Shown here one piece after another: positions 22,861 to 35,674 of a DNA stretch of 64,000 bases. A program made the position numbers and the translations under genes. The stretch's first letter is position 1. Each line of letters begins with the position of its first letter. Source of the DNA: Hermodice carunculata (lineage: Eukaryota; Annelida; Polychaeta; Eunicida; Amphinomidae); NCBI GenBank assembly GCA_964020975.1, contig OZ026628.1:56556654-56620653 (forward strand), written 5' to 3'. The notes under the pieces were generated by a model, which did no database searches, was not told the origin of the DNA, and saw nothing but the letters and a program-made list of their open reading frames with translations.

Positions 22861-23088
22861 GTAAGCCTTAAAGTGCTAATCACGGCTATAGTCATTTTCT
22901 CATTGTTGTTAAATATATAATGGTTTAAAGATACAAATCCCTCATGAAGATACCTTTTATTCAAATACAAGCAAGCCCACTCTCGAGCAAAAAGTAGTCT
23001 TAGTCAATAGCTTTCCTCAGCGCACTTTGCATGCAGTGCCCCGAGGAAAGCTGTTGACTCAGTCTTAAATCAGCACTTTAAGGGTTAA
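22861..23088 (+). mobile_element. Subfamily B TTAA MITE
   Basis: Blocks include cttaaagtgctaatcacgg, cctcatgaagatacctttta, aaaaagtagtcttagtcaa and a hairpin with a gcgcactttgc apex. It ends CAGCACTTTAAGGGTTAA. It supplies the uninterrupted right-end sequence used to prove the nested insertion at 33789-34209. Confidence 0.85.
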
Positions 23089-24812
23089 GACTAAGATTAC
23101 AACAACATGCGGGAGAATCGGTGCTGGACACAAAGACAAGCCCTGTCCTTACCACTCTCCCTGCACCTTCTACTGACAAATTACTGTACATTTATGGTCA
23201 ACTGCAGACACACTTATCCTGGCCACATGGACCAGGTAGTTATATCCCTTTCTGCTGCTTCGTATGACAAATTTCCGTAACCAATGGTTGAATGACAAAA
23301 ATACCAATAGAAGACATTCATATTATCTTGAACCCGGTGCTGCCACCTAGGCTACAGCAAGGAGCTTGACAGTAAGCAGGGTACATTCATGTATCAAGCA
23401 GGGTCAAGAGAGTTTCTATGATAAAATTTACAACTCCGGAAAGCAAAAAGCTTAAGAAAAGTCATTCACTAGCTTTTAAAACATACGAGATGCTAAACAT
23501 ATTTAGAAAATTACAATTGTTCAGTCGAAAAATTGTTTATTTCCAAATAGTGTAGTAACATAATTGCTACAAGTGTCCTCATCACGGCAGAGGCATAGTT
23601 CTGTTGCCCAGCAACTGAGGGGACCAGAGCAGGTCATCAGTTAATTTAGATGAATATAAAACTTCCTACAAAATTAGTCAACATACTGACTTAAAAACTC
23701 ACTTCAATAATCCTATAAACCAGCAATTACAGCTTTGTTACCCCCTCAGAAGCTGGAGAATACAGTCTGTTTTCTCTCGCCTCCAGCATGAAGAAAGAAC
23801 TAATTTTTTTTACCTTTTTTGTAAAAAAATATCAGGTCAAAGGCCATTTACATATACAATATACTTTTTTTTGGTCTTTTTCTGTCATTTTAAACTTCTA
23901 ACCCTGCAGTAACTGAATTAAAATAAAACTGCCGAGTTCTCCTCCGTTCAGACTTCGTGGTAATGCTGATTATGAGCCCAGGCAGCCAGGATGAAACACT
24001 CAGTGAACAGACCACGAAAAACCACCCTAAACCTAATTAACAAAGTTCCTGGCTAAGACGATTGAAAAACACATCATAGGAACAGTTGCTATGGTTACAG
24101 ACTTAAGCTTATCCAGTATACACTTCAGGGGCCAAGAGTTAAGGACAAATACATTATCGTGAGTTCCGCCATCATGGCTGTGTACTGCCAGAGATGAATT
24201 ACTAATATTTCTCTCAAATTCTCTATCTGATCCCGCCGTTTTTCCTCATGCCCCCTAGTTCCCAACATGCAACAGACGAAACCTATCCCCGACAGTTTTG
24301 TCATCAAATATAAAAGCTGTGCCCCCCAAGGCCTGCAGCGTCTTCCTGGTGCCACTTTCAGGTGATCCAATATGTCACATTTGTGGTGGCATCATTTATA
24401 GACAACGTCTCCATCTCTATTTGCACTGTCATTCTGCCTTTTTAATATCTCACACTTGCATCGACTAGCAAATTCTACGTGGAAATAGCAGCTATTCTTC
24501 GTGGAATGCTGCTGAGTTCACTTCAACTTGTTCTGCCAGCAGCGGGGAAAGGAACTATTTTTTTCATTCAGCTGTATAATGAACTCTCAAACTTTTAGCA
24601 TGTATTTTCTACTGAAACGTGCTTTAAGCATAGGCTGGAGGAGAATATTGTCAAGAATTGCCTGTAATGCTTTCAATGCTAAGTAAGGTCAACAGCTTTC
24701 TTCAATGTACTCTGGGTGCACTGCATCTCAAGCTGTTGACCTGGACCATTCTCAGGGACTCGCTACAGGGGTCCATCTCTTGTACGGCCCCTCTCACCAC
24801 AGACCACCCCTC

Positions 24813-25052
24813 AGACCTTTCCCCCTTGGATTGACACTTGAGTCAACAACTTTCCTTAGCATGAGTTGGGCACTAAGTGCCCAACTCATGCCAAGGAAAG
24901 TTGTTGACCTGGGGCATGTGATCTTCATAGGGCTCATCTACAATTCTCAGTCAAAATTGTTTTTCATTATTGTCGAAATTAGTTGAAAACACTGAAGCAG
25001 ACGACATTTGACCACCAGCCGGTTTTGGCCGGTTTGAGGGGTAAAGGGTCAA
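24813..25052 (-). mobile_element. Subfamily A TTAA MITE
   Basis: It has 33-bp hairpin arms at 24842-24874 and 24876-24908 with a single mismatch. It ends with the ccggttttggccggtttgag block and GTAAAGGGTCAA. A decayed hairpin of another copy lies just upstream (about 24668-24745). Confidence 0.8.
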
Positions 25053-25359
25053 AAGGCCAGCATTCTTTTGTGGAAAGTAGGGTATTACCATTATATTCTC
25101 TCCCTCACGAGAGGCCACCCATCTTATAAGGCCCCTTTTTGGCTGCATTTAGGGTGGCATTATTAGACGGGAACCACTGTGCTGGCTTTCTGTGTACTTG
25201 AATCAAATGTCCGTCTACTGAAGAACATGAACTCAGTATCATTACGCCAATTCCGTGCACATCGACTTTCGTTGAAACGGGTGACGTATAAGTTGAAATT
25301 ACACCCAGCTGAAACCTGTTCCTAGTGACAATACCAGAGTCAATTACTTTCTTGAAATC

Positions 25360-25407
25360 CTCCTCGTCCTGAGGAAGGCCCTAAATTAGGACCGAAACGT
25401 CGACAGT
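25360..25407 (+). ncRNA. Hammerhead-ribozyme-like motif (Penelope-like remnant)
   Basis: The order GTC, CTGAGGA (25369-25375), a GGCCCT..AGGACC stem (25377-25393, one mismatch), GAAA (25394-25397) and GTC (25399-25401) followed by GAC is that of a hammerhead core with a very short stem III. Such motifs are known from the terminal repeats of Penelope-like retroelements. An extra A precedes stem II and stem I is weak, so activity is doubtful. No reverse transcriptase sequence is nearby. Confidence 0.4.
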
Positions 25408-25700
25408 TTAAGGGGATCTCATTTTTATAACATAAGCCTACAGTGTTGTTGTTTTATGTTAAGGGATTATCCTCCCTTCTCCTTAATTACTTTCCTTGGC
25501 ATGGATTGGACAGACTGTGCCAGACCTGTCCCACGGAAAGCTTTTGGGCCTCCCAAGGGACATGCCACCATCATAGGTCTCTTGTACAAATTCTCAGTCA
25601 AATATTCCTTCTGCTAACATGACATTTAAGTAAAAACATCAGGACATTCAATAATTTTACATCCAGGTAAATGTTTCTGGCCAATTTGAACCATACAGGC

Positions 25701-25933
25701 TTAAGCCTTTCTCTCCCCTTAATCTGACCAAAAGCAGCTGGTGGTCAAACGTTGTGTCTTCAGCTAATTTCAACCGTAATGAAAAACGATTTGACTGAGA
25801 ATTGTAGGTGAGATCTATCCAGATCACAAGCCCCTGGTCAACAGCTTTCCTTGGCATGGGTTGGGCACTAAGTGCCCAACCCATGCCAAGGAAAGCTGTT
25901 TCGTAAGTGTTAATTCAAGGGGAAAGGGTTTAA
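25701..25933 (+). mobile_element. Subfamily A TTAA MITE
   Basis: It runs from TTAAGCCTTTCTCTCCCCTT to AAGGGGAAAGGGTTTAA. A long hairpin (25837-25900) is centred on GGGCACTAAGTGCCC. The body aligns throughout with the copies at 36119 and 62484. Confidence 0.85.
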
Positions 25934-27968
25934 CATGAAATCTTTTACCTATGATTTTGCTGCTAACATGTTTCGTGCCAAACTCAACAGGTTAACATCA
26001 ATTTTTTGGAAAAGAGGTCCAACAGAGAGGGATTTTCTTTGCCCATTTTTTAAATAAAAGACATCAAAATTTTAAGAAGAATGAGGATTTTCTTTTAAAA
26101 TAAGAAGCATTCCTGTTGGCTGCCGTCAAACCAGTAGAATTGACTCCACACTGCCGCTGCCAGACAATATCAATTTGCTCGCTGCACTAATGCCCCGCAA
26201 ATTTATAGCATACTTGATAGTTTCACGGTGTAAAATTTTCATATGATTCCTGTTGAAGACTTTCTTTGTATTTTCATGGAAAACACCTTGGGGAGTGCAC
26301 GGCTTTTCTTTTTCGTTGTTTTTTCTTTTTTTTTTTTTTGTAACATAAATGTACTTTTCGAAGTAATTTTCACACAGAGGAAGACAGTAGTAAACATGAC
26401 CACATCTGAAAATCCAGCAATTTACCACCCAATACATGTACTGCACCCAACAAAAACGCGCTATGCCAGTCTTCTTCTGAATGACAACATACTCATTATC
26501 TATGCCCTGGTCTTTAGAGATACAATGTTCAGGGTCCTCTGCATTGGAGCTTATGTTGACCATGCTAGTCCCAATAAATAGCTAAATCATGAAGCAGCCC
26601 AAGGTATCACCCAGTGCAGTCCTCTCGGTCACTTCCAATCACGTCCTACTGCACTCAAAATCGCTTCAATCATTCAAAGAGAAACTCCATAATGTCTTGC
26701 AACATCTGCACAAAAATACCACGACATCATTTTTTCTTCTTCCCACTCCCCCCCCCCCCCCATGGTGTTTGTTGTTTTATAAAACGAAAACAAAAAAATT
26801 GAAGTTATTTTTGTATTTGAAGCGGACAGAGAAACCAATATTGCATCAAACAAAATTAGCACAGATCCCGAGCCAAGTTAAGTCTTGAAAAGGTATATGG
26901 ATATAATCTATTCCTGGCACCCCTTCCAGTCTTTACATTAGGCTGGCACTGTCCATTAGTGAAATAGCCAGTGGCTAAAAAAGGTGCCATATGGCTGTAA
27001 AAAAAACGTAGTCTTTAACCAAATTGGCTGATATTTAAAAATTATTTTAATTTACAGTAACTTCCTTAATCATTCAAGTTTGTTAAGCATATTAAGCACA
27101 ATTTCAACGTGCATTTATCATAATGTTGCTGTAGCCAAATTGGTTCCAGTTGTAAAATACTGGTGTGGACCCAGATGTTACTTTTATGGACTACAATAGC
27201 CTGAGCTCAAAACTGTTGGCAAGGTATTGCGGTGGGGGGGGGGGGTTATTTATATTCATCATGTATCTCAAGAATGGTCCAGGTTGACTTTTGAAACACA
27301 TGGGAAACCAAGGGGAACAACATGTTCTCTGTACATACACAAAGGTGAGTGCAATACTTGTAGCTGTGAAGAAAGTGACTGTCAGACAAGTGTACAGCTA
27401 CCATATACTCGACTACCGACCACTGCCAAATGACAGACACACAAATTATGCCATAGTTATTAGGTGGTCAAATTGGTCACTGTGACAACAACACCTTGGT
27501 CAACTGGACTGTCAACTTTGTTGGAAGTTTTAGAAATGAGGACAAATTTTCCGCAAACGAGCAACTTGAACACAATGAGTTTTATGCTACTTCAATTAGG
27601 TTTATGTTGAGGTTTTCATTATGTTTCTGAACAAGGGGCTCTGCAACAAAAATAGATGACAATTTTTCGTGGAGAAATTATACTAACTAAAGAGCTATTC
27701 CCGATATAACTGTCTCTTTCAAATGTCATTATGAAGCTGATTTCCCTTGATGCAGGCTTCCTACATGTAAACCCCTGCCACATGAAATTTGGATAAATGC
27801 AACGGCAATCAGACTTGTCTGTGTAAACATTCACACAAAAACCAGTGCCCTCCTGCATGTACAACTACAGCAGACAAACTGCTCATAAAAGACGCCACAC
27901 AAAACCACCCACTGTCCTGGTGCTACCAAATGCTACCACTTCTTACCAGAGCCTTTTTTAAATATATA

Positions 27969-28144
27969 CAGTGGTACCTGCTATTTAAGACCACCTCCTT
28001 ATGCCAGCCAAATATGGTCATATATAACAGGTGGTTTTAAATTGGAGGTAAATTTACAAAGAATCTAGACTGTTGTGCTATCGAGAGTGTCACCAAAGCC
28101 CGGTGGTCTCTCACAGCAGTGGTCTTAAATTGCAGGGACCATTG
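27969..28144 (+). mobile_element. Mariner-like MITE (decayed)
   Basis: It starts TA-CAGTGGTACCTGCTATT and contains taagaccacc and ggtcttaaattg-type blocks of the copy at 45780-45957. The right end is degenerate (GGGACCATTG). Confidence 0.65.
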
Positions 28145-29075
28145 TGTATTATCCTTTGGTACTGTTACCACTACAACTCCACACTGAAGTGACTTTTTTT
28201 GCCAGTTTTACACTTACAGATGAGAACCCACTGCTGGATACAACAAATGCTCCCCTAGCCTCATTATAAATTTATTTTGCACCATTATGACCTAATGAAA
28301 AATTCATCCTGATAACTCTACAAACAGACACATAATGGATGCACTTAACGCCGCAACCATACTGGGAGAACACTGTTCTTCTATTTCTTTAAAATATAGA
28401 CAGGTTAGATAATATCATGAGCCACAGGACAGAATTACACAGTGTGGTTATGTTTTTAACTTTTGTCTTCACATGTATTCTCACCCTCAGCAGTGAGATA
28501 AATGCTTGGAAATCCTACGGTGCTGTCGTCCGACTCTGGGCAAACAACCGAGTCAACGATCAAATATTTTCAACATGAGAGGTGTGCTGATAATATGCAC
28601 GCATGCTATGAACCACAGCCCCAGTCACTATTGAGACACAGACTTCTTGCACAGACGCTCCCTCTAAGCTGTTCACGTCACATCTTCCTTTGTCTTTTAT
28701 GATCCAATATCATCTTTTCTTAACACTCAATTAGGGTCTCTCACAAGACCTGAGAGCCATCATTTCACATTGGCTGCTCTTCCGTGTGTGAAGTACGGAC
28801 TATTCACATGACTTAATAAACGTTTTTACTGAAGGACACAGGAGTTGCAATAAATAATGCTGGCTACTTCCACAAAGTTGCCTGCTTATTGAAAATTTAT
28901 GGGGATGACTAATGATGTTCATTTATGCGGTCATTGTGATTAATTCAATTCCTATTCATGTTACTTTGGTATGTGTGTCCACTGTTATGTTTCATCAATT
29001 TTATGTCCATCATATTTTGAAATCCAGCTATTAGCCCAACACTTCCATCAATATAAATCTACAGTGGTCCCTGTC

Positions 29076-29304
29076 TTAACCCCTTAAAGTGTTAATCATG
29101 GCTATAGTCGTTTTCTCATTACCATTAAACATATAACGCTTAAAAGATTCAAATTCCTCATGATGATATATGTCATTCAACTACCAGCAAGCCTAGTTTA
29201 AAGCAAAAAGTAGTCTTAGTTAACATCTTTTCTTAGGACACTTTGCGCACGATGGATGCAAAGTGTCTTGAGGAAAGCTATTGACTCAGTCTTAAATCAG
29301 CACT
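29076..29304 (+). mobile_element. Subfamily B TTAA MITE
   Basis: The blocks ccttaaagtgttaatcatgg, aaaaagtagtcttagttaa, an apex gcacacgatgg..gcaaagtg and gactcagtcttaaatcagca are present. Its right terminus is fused to the next element. Confidence 0.75.
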
Positions 29305-29522
29305 ATAACTTATTCCATACTATGGTGACAGGCCTTGGTCAGTGGTTCTGGCACTGCCTGGCAAGTCATGCTGCAGCTGCCTTTGTTAACAACTGACTTA
29401 AGACTATAAGCATGTTGGTTCTTGAATGAAAGCTCCTTTCATGAAGAATTTAAATATGCAATTGTCATCTTAAATCTGGGTAAATATACGGAAAAATCAG
29501 GGACTGGTATGAAATAAGTTAA
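29305..29522 (+). mobile_element. Subfamily E TTAA MITE (no Helentron-like insertion)
   Basis: It starts with an AACTTATTCCATACTA-type end and finishes GGGACTGGTATGAAATAAGTTAA. The uninterrupted segment tatacggaaaaatcagggac is the empty site corresponding to 3252/4698. The second hairpin arm is deleted. Confidence 0.8.
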
Positions 29523-29692
29523 AAGACCACTCCAGTGGGACACCGCCTGCCAGGGTAAGACCGCCAGAGACACTTTCCCAAATAATTCTGCTCTCATTTT
29601 ACCTCCTGTGAAACCCCCCTGCTGAATGTCCACAATTTGCCCGTTTCTGAGGCTGGATTTTGCAACAGGTTTCAGTGTATATTAGTCAGTAT

Positions 29693-29810
29693 GTTTACTT
29701 CTTCCTGGTTTTGCAAGTTCCCATATTATGTACAGTAGAATCTTCAATTAAGTTTACTTCTTCCTGGTTTTGCAAGTTCCCATATTATGTACAGTAGAAT
29801 CTTCAATTAA
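29693..29810. repeat. Perfect 59-bp tandem duplication
   Basis: Two identical units beginning gtttacttcttcctggtttt lie at 29693-29751 and 29752-29810. The absence of any difference implies a recent event or an assembly artefact. Confidence 0.9.
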
Positions 29811-31756
29811 AACAACAGGGACTGCTCTAGCCACTAGCCATTTAGCCAACTGCTAATGTTTCTTGAATTTGGCTGATAAAATTTCTAAATGGCTAATATG
29901 TTTTAATACGAATTATTGAAAGCCATGGCTGAATTTTTCAATTTTAATACTTATATTTTCCAATTTGGCTATGGCTTTTTAAGGCCATCATCTCCCTGAA
30001 ACAACCTCCATAGAAAGACCATTTCTATATCAAGACCACCAGTTTTCAGAACAGTTTTTGCTTATCGTTAGTTGAAATATATCCTGCTAAGGCCGCTCCC
30101 CTATTAAGACCACATTTTTTCAGTCCCTGAGGTGGTCTCAAGAAGGAGATTCCACGGTATATACACAGTATTGATCTCACTGTATATTTGTTGTTGGATG
30201 GACCCAGGCGCTGTTCGCTTTCCAACACTCATCAAATTCTACAGCCCACTGCAACTTATTCATTTCTCCCTAAAGTACATATTAGTCAATCTATTCCTAC
30301 TTATGGATATGGTTAGTTCCTATATCATGTATATATATTACTCTCATTGTGTTTTTTAGTGTCAGAAAGACATATACTCGACATATATCAATTTCTGCAA
30401 CCCACTGTAAATTATTATCCATTTCCCCCTTGAAACTACTGAGTACATGTACTTGTACAGTTCACACAAACACCGACACTGCAAATCCGACGACATTTCC
30501 GGGAACCACTACATGTATTTTGCAAGGCTATTTTGCTCAGCGAACTGTGTCAACATGAAACTGCAGGGACCAGCTCGTATATGGAACTTTATTTTTCACA
30601 TAGCTCAGATAGATTATTTATGATATCCTTCACACGTAGAACTAGCACTAGAAAAATTAAATGTTTTCTTTCACTGAAATATATCACGGGAGTGCTGCAT
30701 CTGGCAGTACGGGCAAACTGTTGTGACCAATCTGAATCGGGTTCTAATCAACCAAATTGATCATGCTATAAGCTGGAAAAAACAAACACCCCCCCCCCCC
30801 CAAAAAAACACAAAAAAAAATATGCAAGTCCGGAAATTACTAATTCAAATTTTGCCACTTACCATGTCTTCCACTCTAAGTTTATGCAATCCCGTAAGTG
30901 TTCAACAAGGTTTAATTTCACCATTAGTTTCTCACACACACTTTGAAATAGTAAAGTCATGAGTATGTTTTCATTATTTGCCCCCCCCCCCCCAAAAAAA
31001 AAATTAGAAAAAAGTTCTGTATCTGAAAGTAAGTAGATATACGGTACCAAATTATGCCTTCACATACACAGCAGACCATAAGGGACCACAATGATGATGT
31101 TGGGTCCATACAGTACACACCATTCTTAAGACAATGTGATGTTGGGTCCATGCAGTGCACACCATGCTATAAAACAATGAACTCTGCAAGGTGAGGTGCA
31201 CACAGATATAAAGTGCAATGGGCCTTACTGGAGCTGAGGGGCCCCGTGTTGCATGCGGACATCTTATAAGATGAGGCTATAATGACTACTAACCAGTGCA
31301 TGGGATACTCTCAGTTCTCGTGTGTACGGGCACTGCAAATTTGCTTTTCCCCTTTATATTTGGCATGGGGAAAAATTCCTGCTTGAAACTTGTCTCTGAA
31401 TTGGTAACAGTCTTTTTTTTGTACATCAAAATGGGAATAATGGGAATACCAGTGACAGCCAAGGGCTCACTATGGCACATTATAACACACTGTATCAGCT
31501 TTCAGCTTCTGCAGTAAAGTGTTTCTGCAATTGCCTCCCTCCAACCCACAGTGCATGTCCTGCCATTTAACATGTTCAGCTAGCCAGGTACTGAGTTACA
31601 CCTCAAAGTCCTGGCCTACTGCAACAGATTTCTGATTAAGTTAAAATTTTGATTTGTACATTTATGAAATGGACATAGTATGAACTCAAAAACAGATCTT
31701 CTCAAGAAAATATTTTTCTTGTGCAGAATGTATCACGTATAAAAGTATTAACCTAC

Positions 31757-32003
31757 TTAAGTCCTTTAGTGCCCAGTTTTGGACTGAGTCAACAGCTTTT
31801 CTCGGTGTGCTTTACACACAATGCGCCCAATGTGTGCCGAGACAGGCTGTTGACCTATGATATTCTCTAAGAAACTATTGGCATTCTGGTACTTGAATGA
31901 AAGGTCCTTATACAAGGAATATGAATCTGGATCCTTATGATAATTCAGACTAGTTTGACTTCCGTAGATTGACTTTAGTCGTGATTAGCAGTGAAAGAAT
32001 TAA
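31757..32003 (+). mobile_element. Subfamily C TTAA MITE
   Basis: It runs from TTAAGTCCTTTAGTGCCC to an end of GTGAAAGAATTAA. The hairpin contains tcaacagcttttctcggtgtgc, and the body has tggtacttgaatgaaaggtc and ggatccttatgataattcag. Confidence 0.8.
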
Positions 32004-32474
32004 TTACACTGAAGCCTTTACTAATAACAGTAAATCTACGCCAAGAGGCTGCCCTTTCTTTAATTTATTTTTTTCTTTCAAGAATTCATTTTGTGGGGAG
32101 ATATAAACCTGGAATGAATGTGACGCTGTAGTCGGGTCACAGCAGAAGCTAAAATACAGTCCGCCAGCCCGCCACCCACCTCTGTCATTACGAGAGACCG
32201 GGTTTAATAGGCACAGATGACAGTCAAGCCATTTTCCAGTAAGATGACTCAAATGAATTGTCGTATCACATCTCCATCTTCTTTTATTCTTCTTTTTATT
32301 TCTATTTCATTCTTTTTTTTTTACCATAACCTTTAGCTCTCACACTGCACAACACGACTGATTTAAGTTCAGTGTGTCTCTTTGTTCAATATTAGTCTCC
32401 CCAAAATGCTTCCTGGAGGATTTTACACAATGGAGCAAGGTTCCCCTTATTTTTTTCCATTCAGAAAAATCCAA

Positions 32475-32610
32475 AACATGAGCGGACCAACAGTGAGGTC
32501 AATAATACTAATATGTTATTCACCTGTATTTATGTTATTACCCCAGCTGTGCCATATATGCCTAACATGAGTGGACCAATAGTGAGGTCAATAATAGTAA
32601 TATGTTATTT
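32475..32610. repeat. Imperfect direct duplication
   Basis: The sequence aacatgagcggaccaacagt..gaggtcaataatactaatatg recurs about 90 bp later with a few changes. It is followed by AGGTCA-type sequence. Confidence 0.7.
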
Positions 32611-33788
32611 ATTAATATGTGACCTACAAAAAACAGTCAAGGTCACTGATATTACATAACATATTAGCACTGGACATGATCTATATATCCTAAAAATTTG
32701 GCATGTCTAATTCAATTATTCTTTTAGAGATGGAATTTTACATCTTTCAGCACATTTTGGCTCATAATTTAAATCATGTTCTAGGTGGAGCCACTAGTGT
32801 TGTAAGCAACTAAGATTTTGACCTCCCCCACAATCCCACTAGATTTTGTGAATATCTATCAAACATTAAGGATGCTAGAGTGGTCACAAGTTTTTCACAT
32901 TTTGACCCACGCATTACAGAATGATGTAGGTGGCAACACCAATATCAAACTAGACCTAGATTTACATACACTTGATAAGTTCTGAAAGTTACATGAGGGT
33001 ATCCTGAAAACTGTGGACTGCATCGTGCTCCCAAGTAAATGTTTACAGATGGACAGATGGAGGGATGGACAGACATCGAGTGATTGCATGAGCTCTGTGA
33101 CCTTTAGTCAGCACAGCAAACAAATAAAAGTATAATATGGAAATTAGGCAGTGTTTCTGAGAAAGCCAAAAGACATTATGGCACAACAAGAGATAAGTAT
33201 TTAAGTTGAAAATGACTGCTGTTCACCTGTCATGTCATGAAGTATCTTCATAATGCAGGCATGGATGCCTCAATCACTTGCTTATCACAAAACCTGCTTT
33301 TATTTTCCCAGGCACCCTGATGTGAGGAGGGATCCTAAATTACAAAGCAATGCCGAGACATCACATTTCCTTTCAAATTACAACTACATGTACTTCCAAT
33401 TACCCTTTTTTCAAGAAAGCATTTTATTTTCCTCTAGTCCTCAATTTGTTCATATTCTGCCTTTTTTCTGTCTGAATATTCAGTTCGCCCTGCATGTTTT
33501 ATTGAGCCAAATTCTGCCAGCCAAATGAATCAATACACCAGATTTACTGGCAATTATAAAGCTGTTTCCCCATGAGAAAATGCCTATTGATTTATCAAGA
33601 GACGTATGGGGAGGTATCATTAATACAATTTTTTTATCCTGATCTCTCTTTACAATAGAAAGCTGATTGATGTACGTGCTAGCACAGTTTAAACTCTGTT
33701 GTACCATGTTTAAGCATAAGCAATTTGACAACATGGAAGTAGACTTAACTCAGCCCATGCTCCTAAGGATTTTTCCCATTTCACACTT

Positions 33789-34209
33789 TTAACCCTTAAA
33801 GTGCTAATAACTGCTATAGTTGTTTTCTCTTTAACGTTTAACATATAATGGTTGAAAGATTCAAATTCCTCATGAAGATACCTTTCATTCAAATACCAGC
33901 AAGCCTAGTCTTAAGCAAAAAGTAGTCTTAGTCAACAGCTTTCCTTGGGGCACTTTGCATGCAATGCATGCACTGTGTCCCGAGGAAAGTTGTTGACTCA
34001 ATCTTAACCCTTTCCCCCTCAAACCGGCCAAAACCGGCTGGTGGTCAAATGTCGTCTGCTCCCGTGTTTTCAACTAATTTCAACAGTTATGAAAAACAAA
34101 TTGAATGAGAAATGTAAATGATACTTATCATGATCACATGGCCCAGGTCAACCGTCGACTCAGTCTTAATTCAAGGGGGAAAGGGTTAAATCAGCGCTTT
34201 GAGGGTTCA
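33789..34209 (+). mobile_element. Subfamily B TTAA MITE containing a subfamily A copy
   Basis: The B body runs from TTAACCCTTAAAGTGC and resumes after 34189 as atcagcgctttgagggttcaa. The flanking sequence gactcaatcTTAA and TTAAatcagc around the insert matches gactcagtcttaaatcagca in intact B copies. Confidence 0.9.
34004..34189 (+). mobile_element. Subfamily A TTAA MITE nested in subfamily B
   Basis: It runs from TTAACCCTTTCCCCCTCAAA to AAGGGGGAAAGGGTTAA. TTAA occurs on both sides but only once at the empty site, showing a 4-bp TTAA target duplication. Most of the hairpin core is deleted. Confidence 0.9.
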
Positions 34210-35674
34210 ATCCCCCACCATTCATACTTGTCAAGGCTTTTGCCATTCAATATGTCATTGTTTTTCCTGTTCCCTGGATGTCCTGGCTCTGCTCATTCCA
34301 TTTCCCATTCGATACCCATCGATGTTTTTTTCATTCAAGACATGTCGTGAATTTAGGCCACAAAACAAGCTTGATGGTTCCTGCTGATGGCCCACTGATA
34401 AATTCATTTGGCTCCTGAAGCCTTGAATTTCATAGATTTTGACACTGGACATGACAATAGCGATTAAATGAGGTATTGGTTGAAGACACTGACAGTGACT
34501 GGGTTGGCTATGGAGTATGCAGGTTCGGTTAGGCTACTCCATTTTTTTCTTTTCTTTTTTTTTTTTTTTTTGGGGGGGGGGGTCAGAGGTGCAGGGAAGA
34601 CATAGCACTGTTGTTTCTGTTTGTACAGTAGTTTTCCCCATACTTCAGCTGTCAAGGTTTTGTCGTTCCTGACTTATCATAGTTTTCCCCATGTTCCATT
34701 GAATATATCTGTGCCATTTGCCACACGGAAGACACTGACATGCTACCTGAGCATGACTTTCCCCAATGCCCACAGGAAGCCTGAATCATTTTCAGGCACA
34801 TCTGAGACTTACACAAATGTCCACCAGACGGCACTTCATGACTCATACATCAGCACTGAAGATAGTATTCTCATATATGCTTCCCCGTGACAATTTTTAT
34901 ATTGACCCTGGAGAGGAAAGAGTTTGATCTGTGCAATGTTCCTGGTGATCTCATTTTCTTTCTTCTACCCCCTTGTTTCTCATAAAAATTTGGAGCATAG
35001 CTTGTCAGGCAATGCAAAAACTCAGCATCGAGTATGGGTAGTGCTATCCATGGTAGAAACAGCCACTGGCTCAATATATTTCATAATCCCTTCATTTTGT
35101 CATGCATATATTCATGGTTTGATACTTAATTATTCAGCTTCATTGAGCATAAGTTCAAAATGTAAATGGGTTCATGATTTTGGCTAATGTAATCAGCATT
35201 TGGCTAATGGGGTTAATGTTACTCTGGCCAAACTGGCAAACAACTGAAAAACTCCTACCCGCCCAGGTGGGCGTGTCAAGAATAGAAAGTATCGGGAATG
35301 ATCTTTTAACAATAAATTTCAATGCAAGAATCTCACTGATATTCGGTGTGGTTTGGGGGCAATGCGCCCAAAGCATGCCAAGGAAAGCTGTTGACTCGGT
35401 CCAGAACGTGGCACTGAGAGAGTTAATTCTGGTATCATACTCCTGCACCACTCATGTACATTAATATTGCATACTGTATATATGTGTCCTGGTATCATGT
35501 ATGCACGTGCTTATGATTCAATGTAGCTTGTATTCCAACTTTCAATGAGAGCCCGGGGGCAGATAAGTGTTTTTTCCCTATACTGAGTCAGCATGTTCAA
35601 TAGAGATATATATTTGATTCCAATTATATGGACACAGCTATGTGTCATCAGAGTTTAGTTTCAAAAGATAAAAT

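Larger units (their letters stand above)
29061..29560. mobile_element. Mariner-like MITE hosting TTAA MITEs
   Basis: The sequence acagtggtccctgtcTTAA (to 29079) resumes at 29519 as TTAAaagaccactccagtggg. A subfamily B copy and a subfamily E copy lie between. The host site would have been the TTAA inside its CTTAAGACCAC block. Confidence 0.6.
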
